13,210 bases of DNA from Spirochaetia bacterium (GTDB lineage: Bacteria; Spirochaetota; Spirochaetia; Sphaerochaetales; Sphaerochaetaceae): contig SABI01000042.1 in the NCBI GenBank assembly GCA_009929055.1, positions 1 to 13,210 of the forward strand, given 5' to 3'. The position numbers were made by a program, and so were the translations under genes. Shown here one piece after another: positions 1 to 7,450 of this stretch. The notes beneath the pieces were generated by a model that was not told the DNA's origin, ran no database searches, and saw nothing but the letters and a program-made list of their open reading frames with translations. Position 1 is the first letter of the stretch. Each line of letters starts with the position of its first letter.

Positions 1-1
1 A

Positions 2-814
2 AATGAAAATGAAATACTTAATATTAAACACAAAAGATCCCTCATTGGAGGCCTCGCTACATATAAGATGCAAGGATATTGGACTGCTTTCTTACGAATG
101 TACTTAGGTGTAATGTGGTTAATAGAAGGTATTGGTAAGATATCAGAAGGGTGGCTTACTGACACAACTGGGTCTAAAGTCTACTGGGGACCACCAGCAG
201 GTGGAGGGGATGCCGTTAGTGCTGCTAGTGGTGCTTGGGAAGGAGCAACTGAAGCCGTTGTTGAAACCATTGGTGGAGTCTCGGTTGCTTCAGCATCTTA
301 TGCTGCAGCTGCAGGAGAACCAGCAGTAGTAGAAGCTGTTGCAGGAGCAAGTACTGCTGCTGTGAGTGCTACAGGAGAAGCTGTTAAACAGTTTGCCCCT
401 CCTTTATTAAAAGAACCATTAGCAATCTTTACATGGATGAATGAAAATATTGTTGCCCTCGCACCCTACTTATTCCAAATTATGATTACGTTAGCAGAAG
501 TGGGTATTGGTCTAGCTTTCATTGCAGGTTTACTCACAGGCCCCGCTGCTGTTGTTTCTTTAGGACTATCGGTCATGTTCTTAATTGGAGGACTCGCTGG
601 TAAAGAGATTCTTTGGTATATGGCTGTTTCAATTGTAATGATTGGTGGAGCTGGTAGAGCCTTTGGACTCGACTATTGGGTAATGCCTTGGATTAAGAAA
701 ACTTGGAATAAATTCCCACTTGCAAAAAAAATCTATTTCTTTATGGATGAACCTGAGTTCACAAAAAAACAAATGGAAAGAAAACTTGCTAAACATAAGG
801 ACATAACACTTTAA
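2..814 (+). CDS. DoxX-like integral membrane protein, 5' end beyond window
   Basis: The frame is open from the left edge (base 2), so the gene may begin outside the window. The first ATG in frame is at 68; a GGAGG at 47-51 is 16 bases from it, too far for a normal ribosome binding site, so a longer protein is favoured. Counting from that Met, residues 6-25 form a DoxX-type first membrane segment (LRMYLGVMWLIEGIGKI). Residues 45-110 are an Ala/Gly/Val/Glu-rich low-complexity stretch, and three or so hydrophobic helices fill residues 125-205. The C-terminus is lysine-rich and probably cytoplasmic. DoxX-like domains occur alone and fused behind type II NADH dehydrogenases; the latter would suit the quinone-tail gene starting one base after this stop, but that half is not visible. 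The family call is moderate and the substrate is unknown. Confidence 0.6.
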   Translation, partial: NENEILNIKHKRSLIGGLATYKMQGYWTAFLRMYLGVMWLIEGIGKISEGWLTDTTGSKVYWGPPAGGGDAVSAASGAWEGATEAVVETIGGVSVASASYAAAAGEPAVVEAVAGASTAAVSATGEAVKQFAPPLLKEPLAIFTWMNENIVALAPYLFQIMITLAEVGIGLAFIAGLLTGPAAVVSLGLSVMFLIGGLAGKEILWYMAVSIVMIGGAGRAFGLDYWVMPWIKKTWNKFPLAKKIYFFMDEPEFTKKQMERKLAKHKDITL

Positions 815-815
815 T

Positions 816-1805
816 ATGAATGGATTTTGGAAAGATGAGCCATCTCTTGAGGAACAACTCAGGCAGGTGCGCTCATTAATATTAACATCAATTGAACAAT
901 CAAATCATTTTATAAAAGATATATTATCTGATAGAGTAACAACAGGTGGGAAGATGATTCGTCCTGCCCTTGTTCTTATTGGCTCTAAACTTGGCCGCTC
1001 TGATAGAGAAGAAGAGGTGTTAAGGATCGCAAGTGTATTAGAGATGATACACCTAGCCTCCTTGGTTCATGATGATATCATTGATGGAGCAAAAACTCGC
1101 AGGGGAATACCTACTATTAACGCTATCATAGGTCCAAAAAAAGCAGTTCTAGCAGGAGACTACCTTTTATCTAAAGCGATGGCATTAGTAAAAGGAAAAG
1201 AGGGAGACTTAGAAGCTACAGCTGTTGCTAATGCCTTTAGTCGCCTATGTGAAAGTGAACTTAACCAAGACGCTGGAGAAGGGGACTTTCTCATCTCAAA
1301 ATCTACATATATACGAAGAATTGCAGGAAAGACTGCATCTCTTTTTGCCCTTAGCGCTTACGCTGGAGCAGCGGTTGCAATGAGTGAACCATCAAAGCAA
1401 CACCTTCTTCATAGAATAGGGTATTGCTTAGGAATTGCCTTTCAAATCCAAGATGATATCCTCGATTACACAGGAGATGCAAAATCTTTAGGGAAAGAGA
1501 TTGGACAAGATGTACAAATTGGAGTTCCTACCTACCCCCTCATAGCTGCCTTAATTGAGGAAAAGCAGAACACATCACAAAAAAAACCTTTATATGAATT
1601 GGTGAAAAACAAGAAGAAGCTTTCTAAGAGAGAGAGTGAAAAAGTAGTAAAACTTGCCCTCTCTTTAGGAGGAGCTGAAAAAGCAGAACATTTAGCACGA
1701 ACATATATTAACAGAGCTTTACACGACATTGATACACTCGACAATCCTGAAGCACAACGTTTACTCATCTCTTTATATAATAAATTAGCAAAGAGAAATA
1801 ATTAA
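816..1805 (+). CDS. long-chain polyprenyl diphosphate synthase (quinone side-chain synthesis)
   Basis: This is a trans-isoprenyl diphosphate synthase, which condenses isopentenyl diphosphate onto an allylic diphosphate in a Mg-dependent reaction in the cytoplasm. Visible are the GGKMIRP motif (residues 44-50), the first Asp-rich motif HDDIID (D86, D87, D90), GDYLLSKA (114-121) and the second Asp-rich motif QDDILD (D213, D214, D217). The length of 329 residues is normal for the heptaprenyl/octaprenyl (HepT/IspB) group. Small residues (A81, S82) just before the first Asp motif suit a long product, but chain length cannot be fixed by eye. The GKxxGxD segment after the second motif (LGKEIGQDVQIGVPTYPL) departs from the usual EGKxTLP wording. 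The start lies one base after the preceding stop, suggesting translational coupling. A menaquinone tail is the likely product use, by inference. Confidence 0.92.
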   Translation: MNGFWKDEPSLEEQLRQVRSLILTSIEQSNHFIKDILSDRVTTGGKMIRPALVLIGSKLGRSDREEEVLRIASVLEMIHLASLVHDDIIDGAKTRRGIPTINAIIGPKKAVLAGDYLLSKAMALVKGKEGDLEATAVANAFSRLCESELNQDAGEGDFLISKSTYIRRIAGKTASLFALSAYAGAAVAMSEPSKQHLLHRIGYCLGIAFQIQDDILDYTGDAKSLGKEIGQDVQIGVPTYPLIAALIEEKQNTSQKKPLYELVKNKKKLSKRESEKVVKLALSLGGAEKAEHLARTYINRALHDIDTLDNPEAQRLLISLYNKLAKRNN

Positions 1806-1820
1806 AAGGATTCTTAATTC

Positions 1821-2060
1821 ATGAACATTGAACAACAGATACTCGACTCAGAATACGACATTATGTATAACCATCTTACTGTGAGATCAACTCTCTCCTC
1901 ATTTAGTATTGAAGAGATAGAGAGTGAATTACATCATCTCCTCATCTACCAAGGCCAAGACTGGGTAGGAAGAGGAGAGTTAAAAAATGCTGAAATACAA
2001 GGGCATGTATACGCATACCAAATATTTATTAAACGCTACAAAGACTCTCACTCACTTTAA
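1821..2060 (+). CDS. small protein of unknown function
   Basis: This is a 79-residue soluble protein with no signal peptide, membrane segment or cysteine. I do not recognise it. It has an AAAGGA ribosome binding site about ten bases before the ATG and follows the polyprenyl synthase by 15 bases in the same direction, so it is probably the last gene of that operon. The sequence is rich in Ile, Leu, His, Tyr and Glu and looks mainly helical, with an aromatic and charged C-terminal half (HVYAYQIFIKRYKD). Its TAA stop shares the bases TTAA (2057-2060) with the stop of the convergent reductase gene. Coding status rests on the binding site, the operon position and the lack of a competing frame. Confidence 0.6.
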   Translation: MNIEQQILDSEYDIMYNHLTVRSTLSSFSIEEIESELHHLLIYQGQDWVGRGELKNAEIQGHVYAYQIFIKRYKDSHSL

Positions 2061-2881
2061 AAATCAAAATTATCAGGATTAGGTCCAAACCTCTTATCTT
2101 GATTAAGGGTAGCAATCTCTCCCATTTCCTCTTCACTCAAACTAAAATCAAAGATGTCGAAATTTTCTCTGATATAAGAAAAATGGACACTTTTAGGTAT
2201 AGCTATACTATTGTTTTGAATATGCCATCTTAGGGTTACTTGGGCTACACTCTTATGATACTTCTTTCCAATTTCTTGCAATAGAGGGATTTCAAGATTT
2301 CCTTTCATTAAAGGAGACCACGCCTCAATAGCAATATTATTAAGGGCACAGAAATCACGGAGTGTATGTTGTTGTAAAAGGGGATGCAATTCAATTTGAT
2401 TTACGGCTGGAATTACATCAAAATTCTCCATAATGCTCTTTAAGTGAGAAATTTGGAAATTACTTACCCCAATTGCTTTCACTTTACCTTCATGATAAAG
2501 ATCTACTAATGCTCTATAGGTATCAAGAAACTTCCCTTTCACAGGCCAATGAACCAAGTAAAGATCTAAGTAGGAGACTTGTAATTTATCAAGGCTCCTA
2601 TTATACGCTTCTAAGGTTTCTTTATAGCCCTGTTCATTATTAAACACCTTACTTGTGAGAAATATCTCTTCTCGTGGAATCCCACTTGATGCAAGACCTA
2701 GGCCTACCCCCCTCTCATTACCATAGACACTTGCTGTATCGATACTCCGGTATCCATGTTTAAGGGCATATGAGACCACATCTTTTGCAGCGTCTCCATC
2801 TCCTACCTTAAAGACCCCTAGACCAAGAATAGGCATACTAGTTCCATTATTTAACATTATTCTCTGTATTTGTTGATTCAT
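2057..2881 (-). CDS. aldo/keto reductase (AKR superfamily)
   Basis: This is an NAD(P)H-dependent oxidoreductase of 274 residues, the usual size for the bacterial AKR5 / 2,5-diketo-D-gluconate reductase-like group. The catalytic tetrad is complete: D48 and Y53 in SIDTASVYGNE, K78 in LTSKV, and H111 in LYLVHWPVKG. Further family marks are GVSNF, the PAVNQIELHP strand, EAWSPL and the cofactor-binding IPKS segment near residue 228. The start has a GGAGG six bases upstream (plus-strand 2888-2892). It is transcribed away from the rhodanese gene and converges with the small protein before it, so it is probably a single-gene unit. The substrate cannot be read from the sequence; small aldehydes such as methylglyoxal are common for relatives. 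No link to the selenium genes is evident. Confidence 0.93.
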   Translation of the reverse strand: MNQQIQRIMLNNGTSMPILGLGVFKVGDGDAAKDVVSYALKHGYRSIDTASVYGNERGVGLGLASSGIPREEIFLTSKVFNNEQGYKETLEAYNRSLDKLQVSYLDLYLVHWPVKGKFLDTYRALVDLYHEGKVKAIGVSNFQISHLKSIMENFDVIPAVNQIELHPLLQQHTLRDFCALNNIAIEAWSPLMKGNLEIPLLQEIGKKYHKSVAQVTLRWHIQNNSIAIPKSVHFSYIRENFDIFDFSLSEEEMGEIATLNQDKRFGPNPDNFDF

Positions 2882-2987
2882 ATATTACCTCCAATACACG
2901 CATACCCTTAAGATATAAGCATTTCCTATAAAAGAAAAGAAATAAGAAGTATATATATTACATAAAAAATTTATATATTACTCTATT

Positions 2988-3018
2988 TTGAATCTATAAA
3001 TAATTATTGATTTATGAT
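2988..3018 (+). promoter_or_regulatory. candidate sigma70-type promoter of the rhodanese gene
   Basis: A TTGAAT (-35, 2988-2993) and a TATGAT (-10, 3013-3018) are separated by 19 bases, longer than ideal. Transcription would begin near 3025 and leave a leader of about 40 bases before the ATG at 3065. The ATG at 3014 would lie inside the -10 box, which argues against it as a start. The 183-base gap between the divergent genes is very AT-rich, so chance matches are likely. Confidence 0.35.
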
Positions 3019-3064
3019 ATCATTTCAAAATATAAGAAAAAAACACATTCCTAAGGAGAAACAG

Positions 3065-4009
3065 ATGAAGAAAAAAATCACCATTTTGATGATTGCATTA
3101 CTTTTAATTACCCTATTTGTAACAGTTGGGTGTAAGAAAGAAGAAGCTGCTGCCCCTGCTGCCCCAGTTGCTGCTGTAGCTGAGAAAAAAGTTGAAGCAG
3201 CAAAACCCGCTTTAGATAAAGAAGCTCTGTTATTAGCTAAAGCAAAAGAATATTTTGTAGCTACAGCCACAAATAATAACTTAATTAAACCTGCTGATGT
3301 AAACAGCATGCTTACAGATAATCCAGACGCACAAATTATTATCGATATTCGTTCAGCTGCAGACTTTGAAAAAGGTCACATTGCAGGTGCTTACCATAGT
3401 GAATGGGCCGCTCTCAAAGACGTAATGGAACATATTCCAACCAATCGACAAGTAGTTGTCACATGTTATTCTGGACAAACTGCAGGTCAAGCAGTTGGTG
3501 CCTTAAGACTTGCTGGATTTAATAATGTTAAATCACTCCAGGGTGGAATGAACAATGGTTGGGTAAAAGCTGGTCTTCCTGCTGATGAGACAGGGATGAG
3601 AGAACTCTCAAGCCGACCAAAATCAACTTCCCCAAAAACTGATGAAGACAAAGCCCTCTGGGAAGCAGCTGGAACAGCATTTGCTTCTGTTGCAAAAGAT
3701 GGCTCTAAGTTAATTGATGGACAAGCTCTCTATGATGCACTTCAAACTAACCCAAAAGCATTTACTGTTGTTGATATCAGAAGCGCAGAAGATTATCAAA
3801 AAGGACATATCGAATTTTCAAAGCATAGTGCTTGGGCAGAATTTGGCAATATGATTCCTTCATTACCTAAAAATGGTAAAATTGTCGTTACTTGTTACTC
3901 AGGACAAACAGCTGGACAAACAGTTGGAGTTCTCAGAGCCCTTGGATATGACGCTTATTCACTAAAAGGTGGAATGGGTGGCTGGACTAATTTACCAACC
4001 GTACAATAA
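3065..4009 (+). CDS. tandem rhodanese-domain lipoprotein (ExtH-like)
   Basis: This is a 314-residue lipoprotein with two rhodanese domains. The start at 3065 has an AAGGAG six bases upstream; the earlier in-frame ATG at 3014 has none. Residues 1-22 are a Lys-initiated hydrophobic signal ending in the lipobox TVGC, with Cys23 the likely lipid anchor. Residues 24-60 are an Ala/Pro/Lys/Glu-rich linker. Domain 1 (about 72-172) has its active-site Cys134 and domain 2 (about 215-312) has Cys277; both sit in the same loop, CYSGQTAGQ, after the DIRS...F/Y-KGHI strand typical of rhodaneses. Rhodaneses carry sulfane sulfur or selenium on that Cys as a persulfide or perselenide. Its position before selC-selA-selB and the Sec-containing multiheme cytochrome resembles, from memory, ExtH beside ExtKL in Geobacter. 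A role in selenium, tellurium or sulfur oxyanion metabolism at the envelope is inference. Confidence 0.9.
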   Translation: MKKKITILMIALLLITLFVTVGCKKEEAAAPAAPVAAVAEKKVEAAKPALDKEALLLAKAKEYFVATATNNNLIKPADVNSMLTDNPDAQIIIDIRSAADFEKGHIAGAYHSEWAALKDVMEHIPTNRQVVVTCYSGQTAGQAVGALRLAGFNNVKSLQGGMNNGWVKAGLPADETGMRELSSRPKSTSPKTDEDKALWEAAGTAFASVAKDGSKLIDGQALYDALQTNPKAFTVVDIRSAEDYQKGHIEFSKHSAWAEFGNMIPSLPKNGKIVVTCYSGQTAGQTVGVLRALGYDAYSLKGGMGGWTNLPTVQ

Positions 4010-4020
4010 TCTGCTATACT
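3991..4020 (+). promoter_or_regulatory. candidate promoter for selC-selA-selB
   Basis: TTTACC (3991-3996) and TATACT (4015-4020) are 18 bases apart, and the -10 box is preceded by TG-C, giving an extended -10. It overlaps the end of the rhodanese gene. The predicted transcript would begin near 4027, just ahead of the hairpin at 4032-4054 and 35 bases before the tRNA. It is the only visible way to transcribe the sel genes independently of read-through. Assignment is by motif only. Confidence 0.42.
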
Positions 4021-4031
4021 AAAAACACATT

Positions 4032-4060
4032 GATACCGTCTTACTGACGGTATCTTTTTT
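4032..4060 (+). terminator. Rho-independent terminator after the rhodanese gene
   Basis: A perfect 9-bp stem, GATACCGTC pairing with GACGGTATC around a TTACT loop, is followed by six T residues (4055-4060). It would end the rhodanese transcript, yet its T-run finishes only two bases before the tRNA-Sec gene. It may also act on transcripts entering the sel genes. Confidence 0.85.
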
Positions 4061-4062
4061 AG

Positions 4063-4151
4063 GGAAGCTGATGGGGTCTGGTGGCCTCCACGGTCTTCAA
4101 AACCGTCGGCTGTAGAGAATGCAGCGGCAGGTTCGATTCCTGTCTCTTCCG
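4063..4151 (+). tRNA. selC: tRNA-Sec (anticodon TCA)
   Basis: This is the selenocysteine tRNA that reads UGA. Visible parts are a 6-bp D stem (GGGGTC 4073-4078 with GGCCTC 4083-4088) closing a four-base TGGT loop; an anticodon stem ACGGT/ACCGT with loop CTTCAAA (4095-4101, anticodon 4097-4099), the same loop as in E. coli selC; a long variable arm (GCTG 4109-4112 with CAGC 4122-4125); and a T arm GCAGG-TTCGATT-CCTGT (4127-4143). The acceptor ends GGAAG (4063-4067) and CTTCC (4146-4150) pair, followed by discriminator G4151. CCA is not encoded. One oddity: the inner acceptor pairs fail (C4068 and T4069 face T4145 and C4144), so the normal 8-bp bacterial acceptor stem is interrupted. Location directly before selA and selB supports the call strongly. 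Confidence 0.95.
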
Positions 4152-4155
4152 TACT

Positions 4156-5508
4156 ATGAAAGATAATTCGCTTTTTCCTCAAGTAGAACAACTCATTAAT
4201 GAACAACAGATATCTTTATGGATACCTCTACTAAGTAGACCAATCGTCCTTGATATCATCAGATCTGTATTAGATGAACAAAGAACTGAGTGGAAAAAAA
4301 ATCATTCCACTATTGAAAAGGAATATCTCTTACAGAAAATCACCTCTTCTTGTCGCCTCAATCAACAAAGACACATCAATCGGGTAATAAACGCAACTGG
4401 TGTTATTATTCACACAAACTTAGGAAGATCTCCCATCTCTACATCTGTTTGGGATAAAGTAGCCCTCCTTAATACTCGTTATGCAAATGTTGAATATGAT
4501 ATTGATAGTGGGAAAAGGGGAATAAGAAACTCAACAATCAGTAGCCTTTTATCTCACCTTAGTCATAGTGAGGGGGGAATGGTAGTCAACAATAACGCTT
4601 CTGCCCTCTATATGGTGTTGTTTCATTTCGCTCGTGGTAAAGAAGTCATAGTAAGTAGAAGTGAACTTGTCCAAATAGGGGGAGGCTTTCGAATACCAGA
4701 GATTATGAAAGATGCTGGAGCGAAATTAGTAGAAGTTGGGACAACTAACATCACAACAGCGAATGATTACCTAGAAGCTATTAGTGAAAACACAGCCATC
4801 ATCCTTAAAGTGCATCGATCAAACTTTGCCTTGAGAGGGTTTACAAAAGAAGTGGGAATAAAAGAGTTAGCCTCTATTATCCCTTCCCATATCTTATTAA
4901 TAAGTGATCAAGGTTCAGGAATGCCATTAAACGGCTATCCTGGAGAAACAAGTGTTGCTCAACATATAAAAGAAGGGGCTGATCTAGTCACCTTTAGTGG
5001 AGATAAAGTCCTCTCTAGTGCACAAAGTGGATGTATTGTTGGAAAAGAGAAATACATTAATTCTCTCCTCAAGTGCCCCATCTATAGAGTATTGCGACCT
5101 GGAAAAACCATCCTTACCATATTAGAACAAACCCTTATTGAGTACCTTAACGGAAACAAAGGGCATGCATTAGACTCAATTAATAGATCAATAGAAGAGA
5201 TGCTACATGTAGCTAATCACATATTAAAGAACTTTGAAACATCTACTTTCTCCATAGTTGAATCATTTATGACCCTAGGGGGAGGAAGTAGTCCTGATGA
5301 AAAGTCTCCAGATATTTCTATTTGTATTTCATCAGATTATTCGACCACAGAGGTTACCCGCTATCTAAGAAATAGAGAAATTCCTATCATCACTACTGTT
5401 GATAACAGAGGTGTCCTCCTCCACGTATCAACAATATTTGAAGATGAGATTGAAATAATTAAACAAGCATTACAAGAAATCATAGAGAAGATACCATGCA
5501 CATCATAG
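4156..5508 (+). CDS. selA: L-seryl-tRNA(Sec) selenium transferase SelA
   Basis: SelA is the PLP enzyme that converts Ser-tRNA(Sec) to Sec-tRNA(Sec) using selenophosphate, normally as a large cytoplasmic ring-shaped oligomer. The reading frame extends back into the tRNA gene, but ATG 4156 is the only sensible start, and it gives 450 residues, close to the family norm of about 460. Family marks are INATGVIIHTNLGRSPIS (78-95), YDIDSGKRGIR, NNNASALYMVL (145-155), the SDQGSG strand (250-255) and the PLP-binding lysine K284 in FSGDKVLSSAQSG (the K295 position in E. coli). The ATG lies four bases after the tRNA discriminator base and has no visible ribosome binding site, so tRNA processing should leave an almost leaderless mRNA. 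The end overlaps selB by 13 bases. The selenophosphate synthetase gene selD is not in the window. Confidence 0.96.
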   Translation: MKDNSLFPQVEQLINEQQISLWIPLLSRPIVLDIIRSVLDEQRTEWKKNHSTIEKEYLLQKITSSCRLNQQRHINRVINATGVIIHTNLGRSPISTSVWDKVALLNTRYANVEYDIDSGKRGIRNSTISSLLSHLSHSEGGMVVNNNASALYMVLFHFARGKEVIVSRSELVQIGGGFRIPEIMKDAGAKLVEVGTTNITTANDYLEAISENTAIILKVHRSNFALRGFTKEVGIKELASIIPSHILLISDQGSGMPLNGYPGETSVAQHIKEGADLVTFSGDKVLSSAQSGCIVGKEKYINSLLKCPIYRVLRPGKTILTILEQTLIEYLNGNKGHALDSINRSIEEMLHVANHILKNFETSTFSIVESFMTLGGGSSPDEKSPDISICISSDYSTTEVTRYLRNREIPIITTVDNRGVLLHVSTIFEDEIEIIKQALQEIIEKIPCTS

Positions 5509-7298
5509 GAACTGCAGGTCATGTTGACCATGGAAAAAGCGCCCTCGTCCATGCCCTTACTGGAGAAGAAACTGATCGCCTCCCTGAAGAGAAGAAAAGA
5601 GCATTAACGATTGAATTAGGATTTGCTTCCTATCTAGACTCAATTCACCAACGCATTGGGGTAATTGATGTGCCAGGACATGAGCGATTTATTAGAAACA
5701 TGGTTAGTGGTACCTGGGCGATGCAATTAGCACTCCTTGTTGTAGCAAGTGATGATGGATGGATGGCTCAAACAACAGACCATGCCCATGTTCTTAAAGG
5801 GATGAATGTTTCTTCTATTATTGTCGTAATCACTAAAATTGATAAAGTAAGTGCTGAACGGGTAGAAGAAGTAAGGATGAGCATAGAAATACATTTGAAT
5901 AACATATTCTCTACAACCTTCCCTATACACGAAGTAAGTGCCCATAACAATATCGGTATAGAGAGTCTCAAAGAACTCATATCAAAGGGCCTCTCAGCTC
6001 TGACATATAGGAACTACCCTCCTATGCTCTATGTAGACAGATCTTTTGTTCTAAAAGGGATGGGTACTATTGTTACAGGCTCTTTAGTAGGAAAAGAGAT
6101 TAACGTCGGAGAAAATATTACACTCCTTCCAAGGAACAAGGTGGGTAAAATTCGCACCCTCCAGATGTTTAACCACCAAGTTACTAAGGCAGTACCTGTT
6201 TCGAGATGTGCAATTGGGTTACAGGGTATTGGTCGTGATGAGATAAAAAAGGGAGATATCGTAACAACGGAGCCTCATGAATTCACCCTCGTACGAGAAG
6301 TATTTGTGAATCTCACTCCAATTACCCCTAGCCATACCATCGATATAAAAAACCATACTAACGTAACAATCGCTTGTGGTACGTATCACGCAGAGGCAAC
6401 TATTCATTTTCTTCATGAGAAGAAAAAAGAGGCTAATACGACACTCCTTTGCCGTTTGCAATTAATAACGGGGATATATGTGTACCACAATCAGCCAATA
6501 GTCATAATGGGAGTAGGATCAAGTAAAGTTCTCTCCTACGCAAAAGTTGTATATACACTACCCCTTAATCGAAATAATCAACGATCTCTCGCCTCCCTCT
6601 TCTATTCATACTCACCCATCCCTTCTTTGTTTGAAAAAGAGGAAGTTATTGAATTATACCTCTATTCATATAGTAATAAGACTTTCTTCCTCCCCCCCTC
6701 TTTGATTATTGAGCAAGAAATGTATAGGAAATTAGGATCCTATCATATCCAAGAGAAACTCCTAAGGCAGCTTGAGAAGACCATTATAGAAAAAGCTTCC
6801 AATAACCAAGGAGTTCCCCTTCAGAGTGCCAAGTTTATCAAACCTTATCCAGCAGAGCTTGCAGTGGCTGTTATTGAACATCTTATAGGGCAACAAAAGA
6901 TTATCCTCTGTGAAGGTTCTTTACTTCTTGCTTCAAATCAAGAAGCTCAGTTGAGCAAAAGGGCAAGTGAATTACAAAAAGAGATAGAATTGTGTGGCTT
7001 TGAAGGGTATCCTGTTAAATTACTTCACAAGAGTGACAAAGAACATATAGGATGTTTACTTAGAAATAAAAAGATTATTATCATCGATAGTTTGACAATT
7101 TATCTAGTTACCACCTATGAAAAGATTATCTCATCCTTATTAGATCCCTTTTCAATAGGAGAGACTTTCTCTATAGCCCAAGGGAAAGAGAACATTAGAC
7201 TAAGTCGTAAATTCATGCTTCCCCTTTTAAATCAAATTGAAAGAGATGGGTATATTATGAGGCTAGGTGACCTTCGTAAAGTGATGAAAAAATTATAA
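5496..7298 (+). CDS. selB: selenocysteine-specific elongation factor SelB
   Basis: SelB is a GTPase that carries Sec-tRNA(Sec) to the ribosome at UGA codons marked by a SECIS hairpin. The 600 residues are close to E. coli SelB (614). The N-terminal EF-Tu-like part has G1 GHVDHGKS (8-15), the switch I region with LTIELGFA (37-44; the usual RG before TI is RA here), G3 DVPGHERF (58-65), G4 TKID (113-116) and G5 with SAH near 155. Beta-barrel domains follow (FVLKGMGTIVTGSL, AIGLQGI). The C-terminal third, from about residue 380, is the position of the winged-helix repeats that bind SECIS RNA; it is divergent here, as is common. It overlaps selA by 13 bases, with a GAGAAG ribosome binding site inside the selA end, so translation is probably coupled. 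Confidence 0.96.
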   Translation: MHIIGTAGHVDHGKSALVHALTGEETDRLPEEKKRALTIELGFASYLDSIHQRIGVIDVPGHERFIRNMVSGTWAMQLALLVVASDDGWMAQTTDHAHVLKGMNVSSIIVVITKIDKVSAERVEEVRMSIEIHLNNIFSTTFPIHEVSAHNNIGIESLKELISKGLSALTYRNYPPMLYVDRSFVLKGMGTIVTGSLVGKEINVGENITLLPRNKVGKIRTLQMFNHQVTKAVPVSRCAIGLQGIGRDEIKKGDIVTTEPHEFTLVREVFVNLTPITPSHTIDIKNHTNVTIACGTYHAEATIHFLHEKKKEANTTLLCRLQLITGIYVYHNQPIVIMGVGSSKVLSYAKVVYTLPLNRNNQRSLASLFYSYSPIPSLFEKEEVIELYLYSYSNKTFFLPPSLIIEQEMYRKLGSYHIQEKLLRQLEKTIIEKASNNQGVPLQSAKFIKPYPAELAVAVIEHLIGQQKIILCEGSLLLASNQEAQLSKRASELQKEIELCGFEGYPVKLLHKSDKEHIGCLLRNKKIIIIDSLTIYLVTTYEKIISSLLDPFSIGETFSIAQGKENIRLSRKFMLPLLNQIERDGYIMRLGDLRKVMKKL

Positions 7299-7387
7299 TA
7301 GATGTGCTTTACTCTAAATGATTACAATAATCCACTATCTTTCACATTATTAGCCCTATTCTTCTAATTTTATCAGAAGATTTGTAG

Positions 7388-7417
7388 TTGTTATTTTTTT
7401 ATCGATAATGCTATAAT
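7388..7417 (+). promoter_or_regulatory. sigma70-type promoter of the selenocytochrome gene
   Basis: TTGTTA (-35, 7388-7393) and a perfect TATAAT (-10, 7412-7417) are separated by 18 bases, including a run of seven T residues. Transcription would start near 7424 and leave a leader of about 27 bases containing the GGAGG at 7438-7442. The cytochrome can therefore be transcribed separately from the sel genes. Confidence 0.62.
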
Positions 7418-7450
7418 GAAAGAGACGAAAATCATACGGAGGTCGATTGC

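Noticed and set aside
1532..1768. Antisense ORF within the polyprenyl synthase gene
   Set aside because: It is a shadow frame with low-complexity Ser/Phe content and no ribosome binding site, opposite a well-conserved enzyme.
3014..3064. Rhodanese lipoprotein starting at ATG 3014
   Set aside because: It would put 17 charged residues before the signal peptide, has no ribosome binding site and overlaps a candidate -10 box.
3025..3309. Antisense ORF over the rhodanese signal and linker
   Set aside because: It mirrors the Ala/Lys-rich linker and signal peptide; no start signal or independent family features.
4081..4155. SelA extended N-terminally to an ATG-like start at 4081
   Set aside because: That stretch is the tRNA-Sec gene; the extra residues do not resemble SelA.
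7360..7380. Terminator after selB (TCTTCT/AGAAGA, loop of nine)
   Set aside because: Only six AU-rich pairs, a large loop and no T-run; too weak to call.
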